A stretch of DNA of 64,000 nt from positions 1,364,001 through 1,428,000 of the forward strand of contig JALRME010000006.1 of the NCBI GenBank assembly GCA_026120035.1, written 5' to 3'. A program made the translations under genes and the position numbers. The stretch comes from Coleophoma eucalyptorum. Lineage: Eukaryota > Ascomycota > Leotiomycetes > Helotiales > Dermateaceae. The notes below the pieces were generated by a model. The model had not been told where the DNA came from, searched no databases, and was given only the letters and a program-made list of their open reading frames with translations. Within the stretch, counting starts at the first letter, position 1. Every line of letters begins with the position of its first letter. Of this stretch, positions 1-10,017 are shown piece after piece.

Positions 1-188
1 GCGTCTGGTCACAAACTCCCTTACAAGTGGTATCCTGATTACTGTTCATTTTTTAGTCAACTAGACGAAAGACAAATGAATTGATTATACTATTTCTTAA
101 TCACTTAGCCACGAAACAAGCGTGAACCTAGTGTTACATGGGAATATTCGAATCAGACGCCTCATTATTTAGCTTACTTAAAAAGACA

Positions 189-1190
189 CTAACTCAACGA
201 TTGCATGATGCTCACTATTTTCTCATACTCAGAAAAGACAATGCCACCAGATAGCACTAACCTACCAAGCCTCATGGTACTCCCGCGCCAGAAGCCTCTT
301 ACTCCAGAATCTCTTAATATGCTGCTGAAAGCTTGGCTGGTGGTCGCCCCAACAGCACTCTGCACTAGTGTTTTTAGAGAGTCGAAAGGCTGTGTTGCAT
401 ATACGGTTATGACTCCAGCCACAGCCCCCGTAGCGAATTCCATCAGTAAATTTTGTTGGAAGTTATACCGCGTAGAAAGTTTCTTCAAAAAGTTGTAAGA
501 ACCCATTTGTATAGCAGATGTAGCTGATTGTTTGATGGTTGTGGAAGCTAGTCCTTGGTATAGACTTTGGATCCCCCTCTCATAGATCAGGAGTTTCGCA
601 GCGTGAAGACTCCCATTAAAACGTCTCGCACTTTTAGCGTCATCAATACTGTAAAGACTATCAGTACAATAAAGTTGCTAAGAAAAATATCACGATAACA
701 CACAGAGCTGTCTTAATACGCTCGGTTGGAGTTACTGCAATAACGCTCTCGACGCAGCCCGCTGCCATGCCAGCCAATATGCCTCGCGACGGCGATAACT
801 TCCCCAAGTCGTCTGGGAGCGAATATTTTATTGCATCAAAGGTAAGGAATCTCACGCTAGCTTTAAATGCAGTGCCCTAATTTAGTTGAATTAGTTCTTT
901 AAGCTCATAAAACAAATATCTTTATTGTGGAAACATACAATTACTAGCGTTGAGCACCCTGTATAGATGGACCCTAACCCTTCATTTCGAATGATTTGCT
1001 GGAGCATGTGCCAATTACTGCCCTGACACTTCGTTGACTGAAGTTGAGACCTAGTCTTGGCATACTCAAACGGATACTACATTCTATAAGTCTTCGTCAC
1101 TTTACCTCTTCGCATTCTATTTCGCACTAAGACTAGATTCATACCGTTATAGTAGCTTCAGCTCCACCAGCAAGTCCGCCTGCTAATAAA
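189..1190 (-). CDS. Mitochondrial carrier, tricarboxylate/citrate type (first exon unresolved)
   Basis: Predicted solute carrier of the mitochondrial inner membrane, most like the citrate/tricarboxylate transporters (Ctp1/MttA-Mtt1 group). Exons read on the minus strand are about 1190-1145, 1076-939, 876-704 and 648-189, with introns of 68, 62 and 55 bases, all GT-AG and all in frame. Three copies of the family signature P-x-[DE]-x-x-K-x-[KR/T] are visible: YPFEYAKTR at the second exon start, TPTERIKTAL before the last intron and QPFDSLKT in the last exon. The stretch TLKQ-like 'TTIKQSATSAIQMGSYNF' is typical of the citrate carriers. The start codon was not found: the frame upstream of LLAGGLAGG meets a TAA near 1210, so a short first exon must lie further up or the gene lacks its start. 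It is divergent to the C6 regulator next door. Substrate is inferred from family only. Confidence 0.82.
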
Positions 1191-1683
1191 GAGACAAGGG
1201 GAGAAACCTTTAAATATACAAATTAGTGAGGAAATACTTCATGCTTGTCTAACTGAGGTGGATTCGTACCTCAACTTTAGCATGAGTTATATCATCATGT
1301 GGATGAGTTGGCACGGGGAGCCGTGATTGTAGGGCGGTCGATGACATGTTTTCCGAATTAAGTAAGTTGAAATTGGGTCACGAATGAAGAACTTTTGTAC
1401 TGTAATATCGCTGCATGCCTTGTTATGACCAGCCGAGGCGGAAGTGACATTCCGCGGAAACTCACTTCCCGTCGTAATTCGGCCTAGCTGATATAAGGTA
1501 AGCGGAAAAGTCCATGCCGCGGCAACTCGAGCAAGCGGAGACGAAACATCTCACTTTCTATGTAGTGCTACGGAACATCAACTTCCCTATTCTCATACTT
1601 GATTCCGCGGAGTAACGGCCGGAAGAAAACTTTCCTCAGTCGACTTCCTGGCCTGACTGGAGTTGGTTGTACTCGATCGTGCA
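1191..1683. other. Divergent intergenic region
   Basis: About 0.5 kb between the minus-strand carrier and the plus-strand C6 regulator. It must hold the carrier's missing first exon and both promoters. Several CCGCGG/GCCGCGG-type GC-rich steps occur between about 1440 and 1520, which could be C6-regulator half sites (CGG), but no clean spaced pair was picked out. Confidence 0.4.
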
Positions 1684-4297
1684 ATGAGCACCTCTGAGCC
1701 GCCTTCGCAGCCGGCAAGGCGCCGCGCTTCAAAGGCATGTGAATTTTGCCGGAAGAGAAAGGTTCGAGTGACAAGCATGATGGGATGTGATTATGCTGAT
1801 GGTAAATTATAGATGAAATGTGGCAACGAACAACCCAGGTGTACTAATTGCAAATCGTACGGTAAGCAATGCACCTTTGCTGAGCTACCGAAGAAAAACA
1901 GGTATTAAATAATTGATTACATGAAGCATGCATACATATGATGACTAACTTCAATCAGGCCTTCTACTGCTCGCATTGCAGATCTTGAGGAGGAGAATAA
2001 GAGGCTCCAGGAACGGCTCAGGAGTATACTACCTGATCTATCATCTCCCAACCCAGAACGAGGTCAAGATACAACGCCTTTTGAAAGGGAAACCTCTTTA
2101 AAAAATGCACCTAAAACCTACGAGTTGGCGTCTCCAGATGCACATGACCATACCCAACGAGCAGAATTACGTATTACAGTTTCTCAGTCCAACGAGGCCC
2201 AAATAACCCAACCAGCATTATCTCCTATACTATCACGTAATATTCCCGTACCAGGTAGTCAATCAAGTTACTATGGACGTACCAGCGCCTTGTTTGAAGA
2301 TTTATCTTCTGAACGGCAAATTCGACGTGGTTCGATCGCTAACACAGGAGGAGGAATATCCGAGAAAACGGAGCTCCAATTAATGGGAGAGGCAGCAAAA
2401 CAACGTAATTGAAGATTCCAATCGCGTTGTAACCCAGATATACTCACATATTTCAGGCCAAATGGAATTAATAAATTACAATGCTAGCCGACTGGATTTT
2501 GATGGAGTGGATCCAGAACTTGGTATGCATCTCTTGTCTTTACATTGGAATCGTCAGCATCACTCTTCATTAATTACTTATCGACCATCATTTATGCGAG
2601 ATATGGCATGCCAAGGGCCACATTTCTCAAAACTTCTTTTGAACGCTATATACTTTGGCGCTTCAAAATTTAGTCCACGCCCAGAGCTTCGGAATAACGG
2701 CGATAATGTTAGATCTGTGGGCTTACCTTTTCGTCAGAGGGTGCGAGAGCTTCTTGGAAGCGCTTTGGATCGAAGCGAGATAACTACTATCCAGGCATTA
2801 CTCATAATGACCAGTTCGCTGTTTGCCTTGGGGGATGAAAGAAGCGCGGCCTGGCTATACGCTGGCACTGCCTTTAGAATGATTATCGATCTTGGACTAC
2901 ATGTCGATGATCTGTCTCAGCTTCATAATCGGCGACTTTCAGAAGAGGATTTTGAAATTCGACGCAGAGTATTTTGGGGGGCTTTTGGTACAGTTAGAAC
3001 TCTCTTACCATATACCTGAGCTAACTAATACTAGTTGTCGACAAGATACAATCCTTGTACCAAGGGAGACCTGTGAGTCTGCAAGAGGCAGATTCTAGAG
3101 TTCCTATGCTGTTCCAAGACAGATACGAGGAACTGGAACACTGGATGCCGTTTGCTTACTCAGGGACTAAAAACTATCCTGGCTCTCCAGCGTACAGTGT
3201 TTCTACATTCACCGAATTGTGTAAACTCAGTGTCATTATGAATGACATACTCAGCAAAGTTTACTCGGAAAGGAGTTCAAAGAAAAGTCCCGAACGACTA
3301 GCAGAAGACTTAAAAAATATGCACACAGATCTCGAAAACTGGGCAACTGCATTACCAAAGCATTTAAGGCTTAACTGTATTGAATCTTCCGGGGTGGTAC
3401 CACCACCACATGTCCTATCCTTACAGTAAGTTGTTTTTTATTCTTTAAGCTCCTTTTAATATTGACAAATCATGTACCAGAGCCATGCATAATGTTCTAC
3501 TTATATTATTACATCGCCCTTTTGTATCTGAGGGCCATCTCCACTCAAGCTCACCTTCGATTCCACTAAATTCGTTCGTCATATGTGTCCAGGCCGCTAC
3601 AAATATTGTTCAAGTGCTGAGGATATACGATGAAACATTTTCTATTCAGCATGCACCATATTTGATGTCTTATGCCACGTACGTTAGTGCTACCATACTT
3701 GTCCGTATTGCAGCACAGCGAGGAGCTAGATCAGATGCGCATGCAAGCTTACGTACATGTCTAAGTGTTTTTAATAAGAATCAAGAGACCAACTGGGCAG
3801 TCAGGAGGGCCAAAGCAGTGATACTGAACCTCATGAAAAGGATGAACGTTACACTTTCTGATGAAGCAGTTCAACCAAACGATCAAGAGAGAACTGCGGC
3901 TCAAATTCTAGCAAACAGTCTAAGCGATGAAAATCTGGCAAATAGAAATACCTTGCCACAAGTTGGTGAAATAAGAACCAACCTAAATAGAGAAAACAGG
4001 GACCCAGAGTCGAATTCCCCTGGTCTCGACATTGATGCAATTATCCAGAGCTTCATCCATGAGGAGCAGAGTAACCAATCCAATAATACCAATCAACAAG
4101 ATACGACTATTCAAGGATTTGGTCCTGGTAGTCGAATAGCAGAGGCTCGCGTTTCCTCGCCAAATGTACTACCATCCAACTTTGAACTAGGATATGATGG
4201 AAATACGTGGGGAATGATGGAAGATCATCTAAATAGTGTCTCAGGGAAAGATATGTTATTTGGATTTAACGGGGCCGGACTCGATGGCACATGGTAG
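1684..4297 (+). CDS. Zn2Cys6 transcription factor with fungal-specific regulatory domain, NIT4/NirA-like
   Basis: Nuclear DNA-binding regulator of 783 residues in six exons: 1684-1761, 1813-1901, 1959-2404, 2457-2987, 3035-3425 and 3481-4297. All joins keep one frame. The zinc cluster spans the first intron: CEFCRKRK then MKCGNEQPRCTNCKSYGKQC, giving the six cysteines of a C6 finger at roughly residues 19-47. A coiled-coil dimerisation segment follows (IADLEEENKRLQERLR). The fungal_trans domain runs from about residue 220, with FWGAFVVDKIQSLYQGRPV created by the fourth intron, and the ELEHWMPF stretch resembles nitrogen regulators of the NIT4/NirA kind. The C-terminus is Asn/Gln-rich. The start is the first ATG ahead of the finger. 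Its place between a tricarboxylate carrier and a PrpF-type isomerase suggests it controls them, which is inference. Confidence 0.92.
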
Positions 4298-4944
4298 GAA
4301 AAGTCGTTTATGATTGTATTATACACAAATATTAAGACTTCAAAAGCATTTCGAACTTCTGAGAAATTCCAAGAAGGCCGAAAAATTAGGCACGAGATAT
4401 AGATTATAAGGTGCTGTGTAAAAGTTTACAGAAGGGTAGTTTCTCTCATAATGCGGGGATCATGTTGGAACGGATAAATTATAATTTGTGGTGTGCCATG
4501 ATTGAGTCTGAGGAATTTGTAGGCATCTCATCGACCACAGTTACCAAATCAAAAAGAGCATATTTCAGTTGGTAGAGCACTTCGCTGCATTCGCTGGCTA
4601 GTCTGGAACCCGCGGCAGCCAGCTTCCCGCACTCAACTAATCGTTAATACGTGACTGCAATGCCCACGGCAGGGACCTATCCACGGCAATTGTGTTGTAC
4701 CGCAGTCTCTGTTTTCTAGTATATGACTGGAATTTAAACTTGTGTAGTAATAGTAATATAAATAAGTTTAATGAAGAAAGTCATTTAAATATCACGATTA
4801 TATTTCTATCATATAATAATAGCCCGCCTCCTTAGTTCATTTGTTACATTTTTGTCAACAGATATTTGGACGCACGCTGGAAACTCTTTCGTCTCATGTA
4901 GTTGAAGTATTCCTTCCGTATTCGACCAAGTGCCAATCATAGAT
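4298..4944. other. Intergenic region with AT-rich promoter of the PrpF gene
   Basis: No gene seen. The part from 4730 to 4850 is very AT-rich and precedes the downstream start codon. A stretch at 4566-4640 begins with an A-box-like sequence (TTCAGTTGGTAGAGCAC) but lacks the rest of a tRNA. Confidence 0.5.
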
Positions 4945-6261
4945 ATGGCAGGCCTATCAGGAACCAAAGAAATACCAAAGTTAACGCGGCATGCCCTCCG
5001 TTCCGTGATGATGAGATCTGGAACATCAAAAGGTCTATTTATTCATCGGCATGATATGCCCGCCAACGAAGCAGATTGGAGCTGTGTTCTTTTATCAGTG
5101 ATGGGTTCGAGAGATGGAGACCCAAAACAGATCGATGGATTAGGAGGGGGTATGTCAACAACCTCTAAAGTTGCCATTGTCTCTAAATCGACAAGGCCAG
5201 ATGTGGATGTGGACTATACGTTTGCTCAAGTGGCTGTTGGAAATGCGAAGGTAGACTTTTCCGAAAACTGTGGAAACATGGCATCGGGAGTTGGACCCTT
5301 TGCCCTTGATGAGGGACTCATCCACGCAAGGCTGGGTCAAACGCGTGTACGTATAGTGCATCCTGACATAAGTGCCAGAACTAATCGTCATGATATCCAG
5401 ATTGATATTAGAGTCTTTAATACGAACACTCGTCGTCTTCTTATAGAAACCGTTGAGGTTGGTCAAGATGGCTTGTTTAATGAAGCCGGGCAGTATAAGA
5501 TTGGTGGAGTAAAAGGGACCGGGAGTGAGATAAAAGTGAAATTTTTAGATCCTGCAGGCAGTATGACAGGTGAACTTTTCCCCACAGGTAATCGCAAAGA
5601 CACCATCCAAGTGGATCATGCCCAGAATTTAGGTCACTTTGCTGTTAGCGCAAGCCTCGTCGATGCAGCCAATCCCTTCATCTTTGTAGATGTTGCATCT
5701 CTGCCATCCAAATACCACCAACCAACCACGCTCACCATGGAATATCTCGAAATTATAGAAGCTATTCGACAAGAGGGTGCTGTTAGGATGGGTCTCGCTG
5801 AGAACGTGATGGAAGCATCGAAAGTCCGCGGGACACCGAAGATTGCGGTTCTAAGCTCTCCATTAAGTAGAGTTCACCCATTACCGGATTTCTTAGCCGA
5901 TGTACATGTTCAGTCTTTCAGTATGGGCAAAGTCCATCCAACGCTTCAACTAACTGGGGCTGTCTGCCTCAGCGCGGCTATTTGCATAGACGGTACGGTT
6001 GCACAGCAAATTTCGGCAGTTTCTTCATACTTATCTCCTCCTGCCACACCTCCAACTTTCTCTGGAGATGATTTGGAAGAAACACTGATAAAGACGACGG
6101 AGAAAAGAAAGGTTGGAATAAACTATTCTGCTGGATATATTTCAGCCGAAGCAGAAATTACTAGGATAAATACACATCAAGTAACAGTTGATAGCGTCAC
6201 TGTTTCTCGAACGGCACGAAGACTATTCGAAGGGAATGCTCTGTATCGTGTAGAATTTTAG
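4945..6261 (+). CDS. PrpF-family carboxylate isomerase (methylaconitate/aconitate isomerase-like)
   Basis: Intronless gene for a 438-residue protein of the PrpF/DUF453 family. Members isomerise double bonds of tricarboxylate-like acids without cofactor, for example 2-methylaconitate isomerase, oxalomesaconate tautomerase and fungal aconitate-delta-isomerase. The N-terminal MMRSGTSKGLFI signature is at residues 25-36. GGGMSTTSKVAIVS holds the expected catalytic lysine and ENCGNMASGVGPFA the expected catalytic cysteine. A C-terminal half repeats the fold (diaminopimelate-epimerase-like), as length and the ending ARRLFEGNALYRVEF fit. I chose ATG 4945 because the upstream extension begins with GTG. 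Neighbours are a tricarboxylate carrier and a C6 regulator. No signal peptide is seen, so it is probably cytosolic. The exact substrate cannot be told. Confidence 0.9.
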   Translation: MAGLSGTKEIPKLTRHALRSVMMRSGTSKGLFIHRHDMPANEADWSCVLLSVMGSRDGDPKQIDGLGGGMSTTSKVAIVSKSTRPDVDVDYTFAQVAVGNAKVDFSENCGNMASGVGPFALDEGLIHARLGQTRVRIVHPDISARTNRHDIQIDIRVFNTNTRRLLIETVEVGQDGLFNEAGQYKIGGVKGTGSEIKVKFLDPAGSMTGELFPTGNRKDTIQVDHAQNLGHFAVSASLVDAANPFIFVDVASLPSKYHQPTTLTMEYLEIIEAIRQEGAVRMGLAENVMEASKVRGTPKIAVLSSPLSRVHPLPDFLADVHVQSFSMGKVHPTLQLTGAVCLSAAICIDGTVAQQISAVSSYLSPPATPPTFSGDDLEETLIKTTEKRKVGINYSAGYISAEAEITRINTHQVTVDSVTVSRTARRLFEGNALYRVEF

Positions 6262-6871
6262 TTACAAAATTGGCTTTATGTTGCAGAGTTAATTAGACCG
6301 CCCACCACAATACAAACCGTAAAGCCTTTCGCCTTCAAAGCTCATTCCAAAGGCTCCATTTGATCGTAATTTCACTGGCAGACTTAAAATTTTGAGTCAT
6401 CAAACGTAAACACTATATTTACAACTGAAATTTGTTTCGAACTTCGCTATAGCCTTTCTACTGGTGAAAATAGTAAATATGACATGTGAAAAGGCATGAA
6501 CGCAATTTTGAATATGTTACAAATTCTGGAAAAAGATACCACTTTTGAGATTGCATCTGCTGATAGGGTATCTCTAGTAGCCCGTTTCAAGCTGATACTT
6601 TGTTGAGTCTTTCATCTAAGCCAGCCAGTATTTCAAGTAAAGTAGGCTGGAGTGATCGTATTTTTGATTAAGCACAGTACATTGATTTTAGACATGCTCA
6701 CTTATCTATGATCTGCAAACCATTTCTTCCACCTATAGACATTGAAGTTATTCTTGGTTAGATTTTTAGAAATATATCAGGAGTGTCTATTTAAGCTTTG
6801 ATAACTATCTATAGTAACCCAGTCCAAGTAATATTATTGTAGGATATACCAATATTTCTGGATTTGGTCAA
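6262..6871. other. Convergent intergenic region
   Basis: About 0.6 kb of AT-rich DNA between the 3' ends of the PrpF gene and the broken Sde182-like gene. No open frame, repeat or RNA gene was recognised. It presumably holds both transcription end regions. Confidence 0.5.
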
Positions 6872-7606
6872 TCAAATTGAATTAATAATTATCCGTCGAT
6901 ATGTAACTAGCTCATCATGTCTTTCATCAGATAATGTAAGAATAATATGATATTCCTATAATTTATATATAGTCAGTTCAAATTTTGTTTAGCCATATGG
7001 TGTGACACAGCGTACAAGTTATGAATAGAAAATAAAAGTTACATGCTTACCAGTTTAAGTGTTGCTTCGATTGAGAGCGGTGTAACACGTATCCGGCTAC
7101 CCTCATTATTTAGAAACTCTATATCGAGGAATTTTACTGATGGAAGGGTATGGGAAATAGATCCCAGCGTTGGAGTTGGATCTTCGTAAAGGTCCCAAGA
7201 GTATATCAGGTTATCGTCGTCAGGGTCCCAGCTTTCGGAGGCGTCCAAAGTAATACTCTCTCCCACCTTTACATCGTATTGAGCATGCGAAGGACCACAT
7301 GTACCATTTACAATCGCGATTGGTGGATGGTTGACGTTAGAATAGTTTGACTCAACTGTCCAATTCATTCTTGAGGCAAAATCATATTGATATGCCTTGC
7401 GCCAGCGCCAAATAGAAGCATGGTTACTGGTGAAATTTTGACCATTCATACCTGTAGCCACATCAACCACGTCGCTATATGTACGATAGACACCTGAAGG
7501 GTCCATCACATCATAGCGGCCACCCCAACTACCCCATGATGGATTTTCAGGTGATCCTAGTCCATTAGGAATCATGTACAGGAAGGACGGTGTATCGCCT
7601 TCCATA

Positions 7607-7610
7607 GTAT
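7607..7610. repeat. Target-site duplication GTAT, left copy
   Basis: GTAT directly abuts the left LTR, and the same four bases follow the right LTR at 17292-17295. Collapsing the two restores the host reading frame. Confidence 0.85.
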
Positions 7611-7833
7611 TGTGGTGGGGAAAGTCCCATCAGAGCACATAGAGTTGCAGGACGTGGAATAGAGGGTAGTTCAGTAGCAGCACTACATTTCGCAGTTATC
7701 GTCAAGTTTTGGATTGGTTAAAAAAGGTTGTAATTGTTGTTTTTTCATAGTACAGCCCAGCTGCATTTATATATGCAAGATCCTCGCGACAGAATCGAGT
7801 TGAAATCAGGTGACAGCAAGTAACCCCGTCACA
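7611..7833 (-). repeat. Left LTR (3' LTR of the element)
   Basis: On the given strand it starts TGTGGTGGGG and ends CCCCGTCACA, so it is bounded by TG...CA in both readings. It is repeated without visible change at 17069-17291. Confidence 0.95.
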
Positions 7834-7837
7834 TTCG

Positions 7838-7856
7838 TCCCCCCCTTCTTTCTTCT
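7838..7856 (-). promoter_or_regulatory. Polypurine tract (plus-strand priming site of the element)
   Basis: Read on the minus strand this is an unbroken 19-base run of A and G ending in a run of G, four bases before the 3' LTR. This is the usual position and make-up for a second-strand primer. Confidence 0.7.
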
Positions 7857-8438
7857 ACTCGCCCTCGAGTTCCAATCATAATAGTAACAGTTTATAACTG
7901 CTCAGAAAATAAGAAAAGAAATGAACGAATAATAGTTAGTACGCGGCTATGTTGGATAGTCGTAGAAGTTGCAATCCAGGCAAAGTTATGTGACCTTGTC
8001 GCGTAGGTACTGACTCCATCTAATATTGAAGCGACCACTTTCTCAACCTCATTAGTCTTCAATCTTCACCTCCTTATTCCATCATTCTCAACCTCTTAAC
8101 CTCAGCTTTTCTTAATCTGAATAGATCGATATAATCATGCCTCCACATGTTTTATATAGTTCTTATTCAGATCTGTAGGTGCCTGTTGTTGCGCAAGGTT
8201 CTCGCAAGTGTAGCTCCCACCAGCTTCATCTTCAGTTCTTTTGGTTGCGCGCGACTGCCTCCTACACACACACTTCTGTCATTTCTTTATTTTGCCTTCA
8301 ATCCTGCCTCTCTCCAACTGCTTTTGCTCTTTCTTCGCCATCTTATTTTTGCCTCTTTCCTTCCTTTTCTTTCTTCCTTTATTACCATCGTTATCGATTC
8401 TTAGATCGATCTGATCATCAATTTCTGGATGCGCGGAG

Positions 8439-8725
8439 GCGTATCAAGGTGAGCATTTTCCCTCCTTTTCGCTCTCTGGCTGGCTTGAAAGTAGAGCATT
8501 ACATCGCTAATTCTGTTAAGTTCAACTTCAAGTTGAGCATTACCCCTCTTTGATTTTGACTTCTTTTCTTCCTTCCTTCCTTCTTTCTTCATTCTCTCTT
8601 CTTTTATCATCAACACCCTCTCAACCTTACTATCATCCCTTCAGTAGGTTCAGCTGGTACAGAAAGCGTATCAAGATAAGCATAGCTCCTCCTTTCGTTT
8701 TGGCTAACTTTCAAGATCTAGTGTA
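8439..8725. repeat. Imperfect direct repeat, ~227-base period
   Basis: Two diverged copies share GCGTATCAAG, AGCAT and CCTCCTTT-CG in the same order and spacing. Even the frames read through them on the given strand give similar peptides (RRRIKVSIFPPF and KRIKISIAPPF). It probably arose by duplication inside the element. Confidence 0.6.
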
Positions 8726-9420
8726 TCGAATCTCAATTCGTCAAAGTTCAGCTTTGAATCCATGGATTTGACACACCCCTTCTCCCTTTCTCAACATATG
8801 CTAACACTATTACAGTTCTTTCAATCAAGGCTCCTGTCAACTACATCTTGTTTCTTATCAGAGGATCTATTCGAATGCCTTGCTGTGGCCACTGCCAACG
8901 CGCTAGCAACGCAAGGCTACAATGGATCGAAGTCCACGCTGGTTTTTTGGTGCGGAACCTCTTACCTTCATTAGCGTGAAGGCCAATATGATTCAGACCG
9001 ATGGTCTATCTCGATTCTGAGGCAGCTCTTATATGAGCATGATCTATCTTGGGGCAATCCTTTCAAGGATTTTCTTGACTTTGCTTTAGCAGTTGCTTCA
9101 GCACTGTCGCTTGTTGGCCTGTTCCACTATGCATTTGTGCTTGTTGTGCTCGTTGTTGTGCTTGTTCCCAGCCCATCTTGCCTACTTGCCCATTTGCCAC
9201 GGTCCGTGGCAAACCTCAGAAGAACTGACTTCCCCCTTTTTCTAGGTTTCCACAACAATACTAACTCGATTACGTCGAGAAGTATTCCTTGTCCTTTCTT
9301 GTAAATTATGCTAACATATAAGAATACTTGAGCAGATACGGTTTCAAATATACTTCGACAATATAACTGGGTTGGAAGGAAGGAAATGGTTTCTTTTGTA
9401 TTTTTGTACATTTGGCGTTA

Positions 9421-9512
9421 TTTAGCTTCCTGGACTCCTGGATTCCTGGTCTTTTCGACTTCAACTCCTTGGATTTGGACTCCTTTCGACTTCCTGGATT
9501 CCTGGACTCTTT
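9421..9512. repeat. Short TTCCTGGA-type tandem motifs
   Basis: TTCCTGGACTCCTGGATTCC is followed by related blocks up to TTCCTGGATTCCTGGACTC. A low-complexity, minisatellite-like patch inside the 3' non-coding region of the element. Confidence 0.6.
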
Positions 9513-10017
9513 ATTCGTGGGGAACCTTTGCTTTTCTCTTTCTATAAGAGGTCTAGTTGCTAGACTACCTCTGGTAGTCTTCAATTACTTTCATTCTCGC
9601 AAGAGGTCTAACCACTGAATTGTCTCTGGCAATTCTTGGCTTTCTATTTTCTCAGTGTTATCCTCGAGGATGTATTCGTTATTGGTATCATCATCCTCCC
9701 TGAGTTCAGTGTCATTAGGCAGCAGCTACGGCCTCCACCCACGTAGCGAGGTGTCTGAATTGTGTTTGTCTGGCTGAATACTCAGTGCGTTGGGGAAGTT
9801 GGTATTAGACCTATACAATGCCTCTTGGATAACATTTCCCTTTCAGTGATGGAAGGGGCGTCAGTTGGCAACGTTTGGGACCGTTCGTCGACTGTCGCCA
9901 AGAATTCCACTTGCTTTGCAGAGGTTTTCTAGGCGTTCGCGCAGAGTTCTATTTGCCGTGCTAAAGCTCGATATAGCATTCGTTGATCCTTTGTCAAGTT
10001 TGAAGCCTGATTATAAA

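Larger units (their letters stand above)
7857..10017 (-). other. Long non-coding 3' region of the retrotransposon
   Basis: About 2.2 kb between the integrase stop and the 3' LTR, with no convincing coding frame. It is rich in CT on the given strand. It contains an imperfect direct duplication: the stretch around 8439-8500 (GCGTATCAAGGTGAGCAT, then CCTCCTTTTCGC) recurs at about 8666-8720 (GCGTATCAAGATAAGCAT, then CCTCCTTTCGTT), 227 bases on. From 9420 to 9520 short motifs of the type CCTGGATTCCTGGACT repeat. Function unknown. Confidence 0.6.

Noticed and set aside
4566..4640. tRNA gene
   Set aside because: Only an A-box-like stretch is present. No B-box, no acceptor stem and no credible anticodon arm, so it is not listed as a tRNA.
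8147..8771. Plus-strand frames inside the retrotransposon tail
   Set aside because: They arise from CT-rich low-complexity DNA and its duplication and run against the element's coding strand. No domain is seen.
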